The notes beneath the pieces are model-generated. The model saw only the letters and a program-made list of their open reading frames with translations, searched no databases and was not told where the DNA came from. This document shows positions 51,884 through 61,376 of a stretch of 64,000 nt of DNA, in pieces. Made by a program: the position numbers and the translations under genes. Position 1 is the first letter of the stretch. Each line of letters opens with the position of its first letter. The DNA is from an uncultured Clostridia bacterium (lineage in GTDB: Bacteria > Bacillota > Clostridia > Christensenellales > Borkfalkiaceae), in the NCBI GenBank assembly GCA_934254825.1, contig CAKQMB010000004.1, positions 62,001 to 126,000 on the forward strand, given 5' to 3'.

Positions 51884-53062
51884 TTATACCGTCGGATTCT
51901 TTTTCAGAACCTGCGTCATCGATTGAATTATTTTTACCGTTTTCAAAGACACGTTTTCGTCCGCATAATCTTTCGGCACGGAGCCGATTTCGCTACCTTC
52001 CAAAGCTTTAACCGCCGCGTCGATGGCGTTTAAAAGTCCGTTTTTGTTAATACCCGCAAGGATAAAACAACCGTTTTCCAGAGCTTCGGGGCGTTCGGTG
52101 GAGTTTCTTATGCAGACGGCGGCGAAAGGTCTCCCCTCTTTTATGAAAAAAGCGCTTTCCTCGGGGAGCGTTCCGCTGTCCGAAACGACGGCGAAAGAAT
52201 TTAGTTGCAACGCGCAATAATCGTGAAAGCCGAAAGGTTCGCTCAAAGCCACTCTTTTATCGAGCTTAAATCCCGTTTCTATAAGTTTTTTCCTCGATCT
52301 CGGGTGACACGAATATATTATCGGCATATCATATTTTTCCGCCAGCGCGTTTACCGACTCGAACAACGTGAAAAAACTTTTCTCGGAGTCGATATTTTCT
52401 TCCCTGTGAGCGGAAAGAAGAATATATTTTTTCGGCGTGAGAGCAAGCCTGTTTAAAATATCCGATTTATCGATTTTAGCGATATTCGCCCGCAAAACTT
52501 CCGCCATTGGCGAACCCGTAACGAAAACCCGACTGTTTTCAAGTCCCGAATCAAGCAGATTTCGTCTTGCGTTTTCGGTATAAGCAAGATTTACGTCCGA
52601 AATGACGTCCACTATCTTGCGGTTGGTCTCTTCCGGCAAACGCTCGTCGTAAGATCTGTTGCCCGCTTCCATATGGAAAATCGGAACGTGAAGCCGCTTT
52701 GCCGAAATAGCCGACAAACAGGAGTTCGTGTCGCCTAAGATCAGAAGCGCGTCGGGTTTGATTTCGTTTATCAGCTCGTAAGATCTTTCGAGAACGTTTC
52801 CGAGTGTTTCGCCGAGGTTTTCTCCCGCAACGCTCAGATTAACGTCGGGAAGATCGAGGTCGAGATCTTTAAAAAACACGCCGTTCAAAAAATAATCGTA
52901 ATTCTGCCCCGTGTGAGCCAGAATACAATCGAAATATTTTTTGCACTTTTTTATCGTCTCGGAAAGACGGATTATCTCCGGTCTCGTGCCGACTACGATA
53001 AGAAGTTTTATTCTCCCGTCATCTTTGAATTTTATGCCGAATTTTGAGTTTTTATTTTCCAT
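51884..53062 (-). CDS. capG: UDP-sugar 2-epimerase, CapG/FnlC-like (UDP-L-FucNAc formation)
   Basis: Member of the UDP-GlcNAc 2-epimerase family, 392 residues. The family start (IKLLIVVGTRPEIIRLSETI) and HTGQNYD motif are present, then LGDTNSCLSA near 113, HMEAGNRSYDERLPEE near 135, and SDSGTLPEE near 300. Directly after capE and capF, it most likely does the last 2-epimerisation giving UDP-N-acetyl-L-fucosamine, though ManNAc formation (WecB) cannot be excluded from sequence alone. The ATG at 53062 is preferred; an earlier GTG overlaps the ribosome site. Confidence 0.87.
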   Translation of the reverse strand: MENKNSKFGIKFKDDGRIKLLIVVGTRPEIIRLSETIKKCKKYFDCILAHTGQNYDYFLNGVFFKDLDLDLPDVNLSVAGENLGETLGNVLERSYELINEIKPDALLILGDTNSCLSAISAKRLHVPIFHMEAGNRSYDERLPEETNRKIVDVISDVNLAYTENARRNLLDSGLENSRVFVTGSPMAEVLRANIAKIDKSDILNRLALTPKKYILLSAHREENIDSEKSFFTLFESVNALAEKYDMPIIYSCHPRSRKKLIETGFKLDKRVALSEPFGFHDYCALQLNSFAVVSDSGTLPEESAFFIKEGRPFAAVCIRNSTERPEALENGCFILAGINKNGLLNAIDAAVKALEGSEIGSVPKDYADENVSLKTVKIIQSMTQVLKKNPTV

Positions 53063-53082
53063 ATCACACCTCACAAGTCCGC

Positions 53083-53098
53083 CTATAAGCCGATTAAC
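53083..53098 (-). repeat. Dispersed 16-bp repeat, copy B
   Basis: Minus-strand GTTAATCGGCTTATAG in the gap between capF and capG, identical to copy A and inverted relative to copies A and C. The following bases (GCGGACTTGT) partly match those after copy C. Confidence 0.6.
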
Positions 53099-53103
53099 GA
53101 CTA

Positions 53104-54279
53104 TTATACGCTTTCATAGAACGTATCGGGAGCGGTTTTTTCGAACTGTTCGTTCGCCCATATAAGCGTTACCAGATTTTCGGTTTCGCTCAGATTTTTA
53201 ATGCTGTGAGTAAAACCCGGGAGCATATAAACGGCTTTTAAATCTTCGCCGCTTACCGTATATTCCCTTGTTTCGCCCGTCGCGATATTTCTTTCTTTTA
53301 TCAAAGCTTTTCCCGCCACAACGACGAAAATTTCCCATTTGCCGTTATGCCAATGTTCACCCTTCGTTGCGCCCGGTTTCGATACGTTCACCGAAAACTG
53401 TCCGCATTTTTCCGTTTTTAAAATCTCCGTGAAGTACCCTCTTTCGTCTTCTTTCGACGACAACGGATAAATCGTTTTATCGTCGGGAAGGTATGAAAGG
53501 TATGTCGAAAAAAGCTTCTTTTCAAACGATCCCGAAGGCATTTCGGGCATCACGAGCGTTATGGGCTGACTTTTGAAAATCCGCAACGTCCGCACGATTT
53601 CGCCGAGCGTTTTTTCGTGCGTTACGGGTACGAAACAAAACTCCTCGCCACCGTCCGTTTTCCGTCTGTGTTCTTTATTTTCCAAAGCGTTCAAAAGCTC
53701 GGAAATAAGATCGTCGATATAAACGAGTTCGAGTTTTATATTCTCGTCCGTTACGACAAAGGAAATATCGCGGGCGATATTGTGACAAAAAGTCGCGACC
53801 GCGCTGTTATAATCAGGTTTACACCACTTTCCGAAAACGTTCGGAAATCTGTAAACCAGAACTTTCGCGCCCGTTTTCCCTGCGTGATCGAAAAGGATTT
53901 TTTCCGCCGCTTTCTTGCTTTTTGCATAGTTTTCGTTATATCTGCCCTTCATTTCCGCCTGAACGGAAGAAGACAGCATGACGGGGCAATTATTGCCGCG
54001 TTTTTCAAGTTCGGAAATCAGTTTTTCGGTAAGCCCCGCATTTCCGACTGCGTATTCGGCGTCGTTTTCGGGACGATTTACCCCGGCAAGATGAAAAACA
54101 AAATCGGCTTTTTTGCAAAATAAACCGAAATCCGCATCCGAAACGTCTTTATCGAACTCGAAAATCTCGTCTATTTTAAGATCGTGGCGCGTTTTGTCCT
54201 TACCCGACTTTAAATTTTTCAACGCCGCGCAAAGGTTTTTTCCGATAAAACCGTTTGCGCCCGTCACCATAACGTTCAT
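53104..54279 (-). CDS. capF: UDP-sugar 4-reductase CapF/FnlB-like
   Basis: Second enzyme of UDP-L-FucNAc synthesis. Residues 1-260 form a short-chain dehydrogenase domain (MVTGANGFIGKNL at the start, then YNENYAKSKKAAE with the catalytic Tyr-Lys). The C-terminal 120 residues are a cupin with the metal-site segment GEHWHNGKWEIFVVV and GFTHSIKNLSETENLVTLIW, as in CapF of Staphylococcus. At 391 residues the length is normal for CapF. Its ATG overlaps the capE stop (ATGA). Confidence 0.9.
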   Translation of the reverse strand: MNVMVTGANGFIGKNLCAALKNLKSGKDKTRHDLKIDEIFEFDKDVSDADFGLFCKKADFVFHLAGVNRPENDAEYAVGNAGLTEKLISELEKRGNNCPVMLSSSVQAEMKGRYNENYAKSKKAAEKILFDHAGKTGAKVLVYRFPNVFGKWCKPDYNSAVATFCHNIARDISFVVTDENIKLELVYIDDLISELLNALENKEHRRKTDGGEEFCFVPVTHEKTLGEIVRTLRIFKSQPITLVMPEMPSGSFEKKLFSTYLSYLPDDKTIYPLSSKEDERGYFTEILKTEKCGQFSVNVSKPGATKGEHWHNGKWEIFVVVAGKALIKERNIATGETREYTVSGEDLKAVYMLPGFTHSIKNLSETENLVTLIWANEQFEKTAPDTFYESV

Positions 54280-55316
54280 TTTTTGTAACTCTCCAACTCG
54301 TTTCTCACATATTCCGCGGAAAGCAAAATCTCTTTGATTTCCGAAACGCTTAAAAGCCTGACGTTTGCGGAATTGAATTCTTTCAAAACGTTTCTCTTTT
54401 TATCGCCTATCTCGAAATATTTATCGTAGTTAAGCCCTCTGTTGTCTGCGGGAACGCGATAAAATTCGCCCATATCCTCGGCTTTGGCGCACTCCTCGTT
54501 CGTAAGAAGCGTTTCGTAAGTTTTCTCGCCGTGGCGAATACCTATCACGCTTACCGCGTTTTTATCCGCGCCGAAAAGCTCGGAAACGGCTTGCGCCTGA
54601 TCCCCGATAGTCGCCGAAGGCGCTTTGCGGATAAACAGATCCCCGTTTTCGCCATTTTCGAAAGCATATAAAACAAGCCCTACCGCTTCGTCCAGAGTCA
54701 TTATAAATCTCGTCATGGAAGGTTCGGTTACGGTTATCGGCAAGCCGCTTTTTATCTGCTCTATCCAAAGCGGAACGACCGACCCCCTCGAACAAAGCAC
54801 GTTTCCGTATCTCGTGCAGATTATTTTGGTTTTGCCCGAGTTTCTCGATCTCGCGACGGCTATTTTTTCTTCTATGCCTTTCGTCATACCCATCGCGTTC
54901 ACGGGGTACGCCGCCTTGTCCGTGGAAAGACAAATCACCGTTTCCACGCCTGCTTCGATCGCCGCGCCGAGAACGTTATCCGTGCCGATAATGTTCGTTT
55001 TTACCGCTTCCATGGGGAAAAACTCACAGCTCGGAACCTGCTTCAACGCCGCCGCGTGAAAAATATAATCGACGCCCGAAATCGCGTTTTTTATGGACGA
55101 AACGTCTCTCACGTCGCCTATATAATACTTGATTTTTTTAGCGTATTCGGGCATTTTTTGCTGAAATTCGTGGCGCATATCGTCCTGTTTTTTCTCGTCT
55201 CGGGAAAAAATGCGGATCTCGCCTATATCGGTTTTCAGAAAGCGGGATAAAACCGCTCTGCCAAAACTGCCCGTTCCGCCCGTTATCATAAGTGTTTTTC
55301 CGTTAAATACCGACAT
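54276..55316 (-). CDS. capE: UDP-GlcNAc 4,6-dehydratase/5-epimerase CapE/FnlA-like
   Basis: First enzyme of UDP-L-FucNAc synthesis from UDP-GlcNAc. The extended short-chain dehydrogenase start is MITGGTGSFGRAVLSRF, with FHAAALKQVPSCEFFP near 90, MGMTKGIEEK near 145 and CTRYGNVLCSRGSVVPLW near 170, a set shared by CapE and FlaA1-type enzymes. The ATG at 55316 is used (AAGGACAACAGGAAA upstream); a longer TTG form adds ten unconserved residues. It overlaps the flippase gene end. Association with capF and capG decides the call over PseB. Confidence 0.9.
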   Translation of the reverse strand: MSVFNGKTLMITGGTGSFGRAVLSRFLKTDIGEIRIFSRDEKKQDDMRHEFQQKMPEYAKKIKYYIGDVRDVSSIKNAISGVDYIFHAAALKQVPSCEFFPMEAVKTNIIGTDNVLGAAIEAGVETVICLSTDKAAYPVNAMGMTKGIEEKIAVARSRNSGKTKIICTRYGNVLCSRGSVVPLWIEQIKSGLPITVTEPSMTRFIMTLDEAVGLVLYAFENGENGDLFIRKAPSATIGDQAQAVSELFGADKNAVSVIGIRHGEKTYETLLTNEECAKAEDMGEFYRVPADNRGLNYDKYFEIGDKKRNVLKEFNSANVRLLSVSEIKEILLSAEYVRNELESYKK

Positions 55317-56691
55317 TTTCCTGTTGTCCTTTATTTTCCGCGGCAACCGCGCCGCTGTTTTTTATAAATATTTCGAGCGATACCGTCTGCAAAACGCAAT
55401 ATACGGCAAGAATTACCGCATTGCATAAAACAACCGAGTCCCAGCCGAAACCGAGACTGCCTGCAAAAATCGAAAAAACGATTTTTACCGCCGCGCCCGT
55501 CCCGAACGCTATCGCCTGCAATTTAACTTTTCCCAATCCGCAAACGATTGCGGAAAGCATTCCGCTATACGCGAACGCCCCGCCGAAAAACGCAAAGATC
55601 GCCGCGCGGGCAAAAGTTACCGTCACTTTACCGTCGCCGAGCCATAAATTCATGATTGGCTGTAAAAAAGGTATCACGGCAAATTGCAGAACAATCGCCG
55701 CCGCGCCGAAAATTTTGATTTTTCCGTACAGTTTTTTTATCCACGCAAAATCGTTTTCCGCAAGAGCTTTCGTTACGACCGACCAGACAGGCGTCATCGC
55801 AAGCGTTACCATCATCGATAAAACGCTCGTTATCTTATAGTAAAACGAATACTCCGTCGTAAGCTCCGGCGAAAAGAACTTCGTTATAAAAAACTCGTTC
55901 GTGTTTACGATAAGCATATAAAATATCTGACAGAGAAAGAACATTCCGCCTATCGACAAAACTTTTTTGCAATGTTCTTTCGTTATATATCCTAATTCGG
56001 GTTTCACTTTTTTAAGCTTCGTGAAAAACAGAATTATTCCCGCCGCGAGAAGCGGAAGGTCGGAAATTATCATATACGCCTCGGACGCGCGAAGAAGCGC
56101 TTCTTCCGCCGACCCGAATTTAAACGTAAGCGCGAAAACAAGTTGCATAACGCCGACGGCGAGAGTTAAAACGTCGTTTACGGCGGATAACTGCAAAGCG
56201 TAAAACAACGAACTCACGAAGGTGAGCGCAAATCTCAAAGATATTGCGAGAAAGACAAAAAACACCGACAATCTGAGCGTTTTTTGCGAAATCACGCTGT
56301 CCGAAACGTTAAACAATTCGTTTACGTCCACAAAAGATATAACCGCCGTCCCTACGATAAATATAATCGCTCCGACGATTATTATCGAAAACAGTCCCGA
56401 AGAAATTATGCTTTTCGCTTCTTTTTCGTCGCGATCCGAAAACGCTTTTACAAGGTTGTTTCTTACCCCGTTTCCGATGCCGAGATCGAACGAAAGAACC
56501 CAGGTCAAAACGGATAAAAGGGTGTACCAGACGCCGAGAACGACGTCGTTATCGAAATATCCGATGAAAGCGGGGGCGGAAAAAAACGAAACTGAAAGCG
56601 CAACGGCTTTTATTATAAACGACAACGTTACGTTTTTAATTATTATTCTGTCCTTCAAGGACTTTTTTTCAATCTGTTCCGTTGATTTCAT
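55303..56691 (-). CDS. Polysaccharide repeat-unit flippase, Wzx-like
   Basis: Integral membrane exporter of the MATE/MOP fold that moves lipid-linked repeat units across the membrane. About twelve hydrophobic segments run over 462 residues, with the family start IIKNVTLSFIIKAVALSVSF and DLGIGNGVRNNLVKAFSDRD near 71. Its ATG overlaps the glycosyltransferase stop by four bases. With the adjacent EpsG-like polymerase this gives a Wzx/Wzy-type pathway. Confidence 0.88.
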   Translation of the reverse strand: MKSTEQIEKKSLKDRIIIKNVTLSFIIKAVALSVSFFSAPAFIGYFDNDVVLGVWYTLLSVLTWVLSFDLGIGNGVRNNLVKAFSDRDEKEAKSIISSGLFSIIIVGAIIFIVGTAVISFVDVNELFNVSDSVISQKTLRLSVFFVFLAISLRFALTFVSSLFYALQLSAVNDVLTLAVGVMQLVFALTFKFGSAEEALLRASEAYMIISDLPLLAAGIILFFTKLKKVKPELGYITKEHCKKVLSIGGMFFLCQIFYMLIVNTNEFFITKFFSPELTTEYSFYYKITSVLSMMVTLAMTPVWSVVTKALAENDFAWIKKLYGKIKIFGAAAIVLQFAVIPFLQPIMNLWLGDGKVTVTFARAAIFAFFGGAFAYSGMLSAIVCGLGKVKLQAIAFGTGAAVKIVFSIFAGSLGFGWDSVVLCNAVILAVYCVLQTVSLEIFIKNSGAVAAENKGQQENVGI

Positions 56692-57821
56692 TTGTTCGCC
56701 TTTTCGATAAGGTCACACAGTTCGCGAGAAAAACGTTTGTCGAGCGAGCCGATAAGTCCGCTTTGCCCGCACTCGTTATTTACGTCGATTTTCGTTATCG
56801 CTTCCGCGATCGATTTCGGGGTTTGCTCGTCGTAATAATAAACGTTATCCCCCACGGCGGATTTTTCCACGGCGGCTATCCTCGCGCTTAAAACCGTCAG
56901 ACCGTTGGATAAATACGAAAGAATTTTCGATGGAAACGAACTCGAATTGAAATCGGCTTCGGGGTTTTGAGTACATAAACCGATATCCGAGCTTTGAATT
57001 GCCGTTTTGTACTCTTCGCCGAATTTCACTCCCCCGTATATGACTTTGCAAGCCGATTTTTTGTTCGTTTCGGCAATCAGCGACCGAATATTTTCCGTTT
57101 CCTCATCCGTTCCGCCGCCCAAAATCGAAATTTCATAGTTTTCGGGAAGAAATTCTGCGGCTTTTACGGCTATTTCCGCTCCGCCCTTGCGTTTATCGAG
57201 CGTTCCCGCGTAAACCGCGCGTATTTTGTCTTTGCGGGGCGTCGCAATTCTTTTCTCTTCTCTCAGAACTCCGTTTAAAACGACGAACGGCTTTTTGCCT
57301 TTGTTTATCGCGTCGTTAAGTTCCGCGGCGGAAAAAAGATATCCGTCCGCAAAAGCGAGATTTTTTATTTCATTCGATCGCGCTTTTTTACCCGCGCGGG
57401 AAACGTCGGAATAAATCTCTTCCGTCTCGATTATTATCTTCGATTTCAGGTTCTTCTTTAACCGCTTATACAGGTTGTCGTAACCCAAAGAATGATAGAT
57501 AAGAACGATATCTCCTTCTTTCGCGTTTTCGAAGATATATTTTTCAAGCTCGCGGCGAATTTTTATTCGTCTTATATATCTTCCGATTATTCCGCGATAA
57601 GGTAAAACGTCGAAAGTTTTCAATGTCGCGCCGTTTGCAAGCGACTTTCTCTCTGCCTTTATCTTCTTATCCGACTTTTCGCCGAACGCCGAAACAAGCT
57701 CCGTTTCAAACCCGTTTCCGATAAGTTTTTCGGTTATATAATCGATCTTATCGTTAGCGGCAACAAACGCGCCCGTCGTTTGTTTGTCGGTATAATAATT
57801 TATGTAATAAACTTTGCCCAT
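56688..57821 (-). CDS. Glycosyltransferase, family 4-like
   Basis: Predicted GT-B glycosyltransferase of 377 residues acting on the cytoplasmic side. The C-terminal Rossmann domain begins AVYAGTLDKRKGGAEIAVKA near residue 200 and has ISILGGGTDEE near 230 and the DIGLCTQNPEADFNSSSFPS donor-site region near 290. No acceptor or donor can be assigned. GGCGGT precedes the ATG by 7 bases. Confidence 0.83.
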   Translation of the reverse strand: MGKVYYINYYTDKQTTGAFVAANDKIDYITEKLIGNGFETELVSAFGEKSDKKIKAERKSLANGATLKTFDVLPYRGIIGRYIRRIKIRRELEKYIFENAKEGDIVLIYHSLGYDNLYKRLKKNLKSKIIIETEEIYSDVSRAGKKARSNEIKNLAFADGYLFSAAELNDAINKGKKPFVVLNGVLREEKRIATPRKDKIRAVYAGTLDKRKGGAEIAVKAAEFLPENYEISILGGGTDEETENIRSLIAETNKKSACKVIYGGVKFGEEYKTAIQSSDIGLCTQNPEADFNSSSFPSKILSYLSNGLTVLSARIAAVEKSAVGDNVYYYDEQTPKSIAEAITKIDVNNECGQSGLIGSLDKRFSRELCDLIEKANK

Positions 57822-57833
57822 TTTTTTACCGCC

Positions 57834-58859
57834 TTATAAAAAACTAAACGGCAAAGTTGCGAAATCGCCTATAAAAAACATAAAGCACGCAACGCATAAT
57901 GCGTCGCAAAGCAAGTTTAATATAAGTCCGTCCTTCTCGGTTTTCACGTTTATCCCCGCAACGATTTCGGGAATAAGCAAGGAAAGATACAGCGAAAGCG
58001 GAAACGCGGCTCTCACTATCGTTTCGTGAACGGAAGACAGCGAATAAATGAAAACCGTCAACAGCAAAATGTTGCTAAATCCCGATTTTTCCTCGCTTCC
58101 TTCGATAAAAAACGAAACGATATACAACGCAAGGTACATAAAAAACATTGTGTAAGAACCGTTATGTTCGATTTCCGTTTCCTTTCCGTAATACAAACGA
58201 CTTAAAATACTTACTATCCGTTCTTTAAACAAAAAGCATAACCCCACGCCCGCAAGAACGAACGGCAACGCGGATTTTTTTATTTTTATGTAATACAACG
58301 GATACAACACGAAACAAACTATCGCCGATTTATGGAAAAAACACGCCAAAAGCGTTAAAAGAATAAACCGAACAAGTTTCTTTTCTTTTATAAACACATA
58401 CGCCGCAAAGCCCAAGCTCATCGCTATGCCCTGTCTCAGTCCGCTGAAAGTTACTATAAAATTTCCGAACGCGAAATACGACAAAACGCTCAGAAGCGGA
58501 TTTACCGAGTATTTATACATAACGATAAATATCGGAACCTGAATTATTATCGTTACGGCTATCAGAAACGCTCTTTCGTTAAAACCCGCAAGATAAAGAA
58601 TTTTATTGAGCAGTATATAACCCGTCTCGAAATTCAAGTATTTTGCAGTAAAAGAAAACGCCGTTTTCGCACCTATTTCCTCGTATGCGGGAATGTATAC
58701 GGACAAATCGGTTCCGACAGAAAAAGATCTTAACCCCTGAAACAAAACGACGGCAAACGCGGTCAGCAGAAAAAACGCCTTACGTTCGTAATCTTTAAAA
58801 AACGAAGACGCCGCTCTGAAAATAAATATTAAAATTATCAGACCGCAATAGTAAATCAT
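57834..58859 (-). CDS. EpsG/Wzy-like polysaccharide polymerase
   Basis: 341-residue membrane protein with about ten to eleven hydrophobic segments and the EpsG-type motifs SVGTDLSVYIPAYEEI near residue 53, FSGLRQGIAMSL near 134 and CFFHKSAIV near 173. It should link repeat units outside the membrane. Its start overlaps the preceding glycosyltransferase stop by four bases. Confidence 0.85.
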   Translation of the reverse strand: MIYYCGLIILIFIFRAASSFFKDYERKAFFLLTAFAVVLFQGLRSFSVGTDLSVYIPAYEEIGAKTAFSFTAKYLNFETGYILLNKILYLAGFNERAFLIAVTIIIQVPIFIVMYKYSVNPLLSVLSYFAFGNFIVTFSGLRQGIAMSLGFAAYVFIKEKKLVRFILLTLLACFFHKSAIVCFVLYPLYYIKIKKSALPFVLAGVGLCFLFKERIVSILSRLYYGKETEIEHNGSYTMFFMYLALYIVSFFIEGSEEKSGFSNILLLTVFIYSLSSVHETIVRAAFPLSLYLSLLIPEIVAGINVKTEKDGLILNLLCDALCVACFMFFIGDFATLPFSFL

Positions 58860-60082
58860 TTGTCAGTTTTTTCGGAAAATCCTTTATAAATATCGATATA
58901 TTCGTCCGCTATTTTTTTCACGCCGTAAATTTTTGCGGCTTTTCGGCTTATTTCGGATCTGTCAAAATTTCTTTTAAGGGCGTTTTCCAACGCCTCGGAC
59001 AGTTTTTCCTCGTTACCGCTTTCGACGAAAAAGCAATCGCCCGCGGCAATTTGTTCGGGCGCGCCCGCCTTAAATCCCACGACGGGAGTTCCGGCGCACA
59101 AGCTTTCCGCCGTAACCATCGAAAAGGTTTCGCGTTTGCTTGTAAGAACGGTTACGTCCGCCACGGAATAATACTCGGCAAGATCGTTCCTGTCCGTTAT
59201 TTTTCCTAATAGAATTACGTTCCCGGGCGTTTTCAACGTCTTTTCGTAATCGCCCGCGATAATAAATTTAACGTTTTCCCCGAGCATTTTTTCTGCAAGC
59301 TTTAAAACGTAATATCCGCCCTTTATATCGTCTTTATCACCGCAAAACATCGTCGTTGCGTGAAAAACGATTTTCTCGTTTCCGAAGCCTTTTCGGCGCC
59401 GCAGTTCCTCTGCGTTCCTTAAACGAAAAACGCCCGTATCTACGCAATTATAAACAACCGAGTTTTTCTTTCCCTTTAAAATCGGCGAACGCTCCGCCCT
59501 CGATTTCACCCACGGCGAAACGGAAGTTACGACAAGATTTTCATCGGCGAACCCGTCGAACGCACGTTTCATTTTCAACCAGGATTTATGCGTGTTGTCG
59601 AAAAAAAGGCTTTTGGTTTCTATTTTCGGTCTCGGACATTTTTCGCAACCCGTAATCCATTTCCCGCAATCGAACGAATGCCCGCAGTTTCCCGTGTACA
59701 TAAATTCCGCGTGAAGCGTGACGACGGTTTTGATTTTCGTTTCTTTAAGCTTTTCTATAAGCTTGTACACGTTTACGAAATATCCGTTCAGACAATGGAG
59801 ATGCACGACAGACGGCTTTTCTTTTTTTATGATTTTCAACACTCTTTTCGTCGATAAACCGCAACCGCCGTACATAAATCCGCTCAGTCTCGAATAAAGA
59901 TTGTTGAATTTCGCGTATACTTCCGAACAGACTTTGTAAACGTTTTTTTCTTTCGTTCTTTTGCCTCTTCCGTATAAAACGACGCTTTCCAGCCCTCTTT
60001 CGGAATATTCTTTATGAAGGCTTTGAACAATATACCCCGTACTGCCTTTACCGTACACGCAATTTATCTGCAAAATTTTCAT
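58856..60082 (-). CDS. Glycosyltransferase, family 4
   Basis: GT-B enzyme of 408 residues. The N-terminal domain (MKILQINCVYGKGSTGYIVQ, then VVTLHAEFMYTGNCGHSFD near 120 with a Cys cluster CGKWITGCEKCP) and the C-terminal donor domain (GGYYVLKLAEKM; FIIAGDYEK; SKRETFSMVTAESLCAGTPV) are typical of GT4. The Cys-rich segment recalls colanic-acid type transferases. The start at 60082 is chosen by AAGGGG upstream and by an ATGA overlap with the previous gene. Confidence 0.9.
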   Translation of the reverse strand: MKILQINCVYGKGSTGYIVQSLHKEYSERGLESVVLYGRGKRTKEKNVYKVCSEVYAKFNNLYSRLSGFMYGGCGLSTKRVLKIIKKEKPSVVHLHCLNGYFVNVYKLIEKLKETKIKTVVTLHAEFMYTGNCGHSFDCGKWITGCEKCPRPKIETKSLFFDNTHKSWLKMKRAFDGFADENLVVTSVSPWVKSRAERSPILKGKKNSVVYNCVDTGVFRLRNAEELRRRKGFGNEKIVFHATTMFCGDKDDIKGGYYVLKLAEKMLGENVKFIIAGDYEKTLKTPGNVILLGKITDRNDLAEYYSVADVTVLTSKRETFSMVTAESLCAGTPVVGFKAGAPEQIAAGDCFFVESGNEEKLSEALENALKRNFDRSEISRKAAKIYGVKKIADEYIDIYKGFSEKTDK

Positions 60083-61356
60083 AAAGGCAACCCCTTGCAA
60101 GCTTTTTCGAGTATTTCGTAAATTTCCTCGCCGTTACGTTTTAAATCGTGATTTTTTTCCGCAAGACGGCGGGCGTTCCCGATATAACTCTCCCCGCTTT
60201 CGGCAAAAGCCGAAATAAGCGTTTTTTCAAGCTCGGATTTGCCCGACGCGACATATGCCGCTTCGTTTTTTTCGAAATAACGTACCGACGAAATATCTTT
60301 CGGTCCGTAAACGAAAATTTTTCTCCCCGAGGAGACAAGGTCGGAAATTTTCGCGGAAATCGAATATTTGACGAGATCGACGGATTTTTCGTCGAACGCT
60401 TCCGTGTGAACGAGTATTTCCGCACTGCACAAAGTTTGCAGATACTCCTCGCCTCTTACTTCCCCGCATAGTTTTACCGTTTTTACCTCCGATAACGCCG
60501 AAAGCGTTCTTTCGTCGGTTTCGCCCGTGTAAACGAGCAGTTTGTAATCCGCGCCTTTTTCCTTGTTTATCTTTTCCAACGCCATGCCGATTTCGCATAA
60601 GGAAACGTATCTGTTTCGAGCGAGGTTTCCGAGATATACGGCGGCGGATTTATCGTGTTTTTCGGCACGGTAATATTTTTGCGCATCCGTCGGAGCGATC
60701 AGACCGCCCGTCATAACGGTTTTGCATAATACGCCGAATTCTTTTTCGTATGCGGCTTTCAGCTCGTCGCTTATCGTCACGGCGCAACTCGCTTTTTTGG
60801 TGAGCGCGCTCATTTTTTTGCGTATTTTTTTAATTTGCAGTCGTTTGAAAATCCCGCCTTTGTTTTTTATGAAACAATAATCGTCGCAAATATAAACAAC
60901 TATCGGCAGATTGTATCTCCCTGAAATTTTCAGCGCGATATCGTAAATAAAACCCGAATAACCCGGGGCTACGAAAATGCAATCGGGAGACTCCCTTTTT
61001 ATCCATAAATCAAGTTTTTTCCCGCAAGATCGGGAAATTTTCCACGCTATATCCCTTAAAAACAGTTTGAACGGACTTCTTTTGACCGATCGCCCGCTTC
61101 CGCCGTTCGCGCTTTTCCTCTCGTCCGTTTCGGGAAAAACCTCGCTTCCTTCCGCGCGGGCGGAAAAAACGCCTTTTAAAGCTTCTTTGTCCGTAATTCT
61201 GTAATACGAGCTGCATTTATCGGTGTCGGGAAAAGAATTATGAACGTAAAACTGACACAGCTCTTCCTTATCGAACGCCGAAAAAAGCGTAAGAAGAGTT
61301 TTGCCCATATTATTTGTCCGACATATCGGATTGTGAGATAAAATAAGAACTTTCAC
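60079..61356 (-). CDS. Glycosyltransferase-like protein
   Basis: 425 residues with a GT-B outline: start VLILSHNPICRTNNMGKTLL, ICDDYCFIKNKGG near 165, a C-terminal domain starting AAVYLGNLARNRYVSLCEI near 240, and FVYGPKDISSVRYF near 360. Conservation of the usual GT4 donor-site Glu is weak, so substrate and even activity are uncertain. It lies between the operon's first glycosyltransferase and a GT4 gene. Confidence 0.75.
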   Translation of the reverse strand: MKVLILSHNPICRTNNMGKTLLTLFSAFDKEELCQFYVHNSFPDTDKCSSYYRITDKEALKGVFSARAEGSEVFPETDERKSANGGSGRSVKRSPFKLFLRDIAWKISRSCGKKLDLWIKRESPDCIFVAPGYSGFIYDIALKISGRYNLPIVVYICDDYCFIKNKGGIFKRLQIKKIRKKMSALTKKASCAVTISDELKAAYEKEFGVLCKTVMTGGLIAPTDAQKYYRAEKHDKSAAVYLGNLARNRYVSLCEIGMALEKINKEKGADYKLLVYTGETDERTLSALSEVKTVKLCGEVRGEEYLQTLCSAEILVHTEAFDEKSVDLVKYSISAKISDLVSSGRKIFVYGPKDISSVRYFEKNEAAYVASGKSELEKTLISAFAESGESYIGNARRLAEKNHDLKRNGEEIYEILEKACKGLPL

Positions 61357-61376
61357 AATTCACCTTTAACCGAATG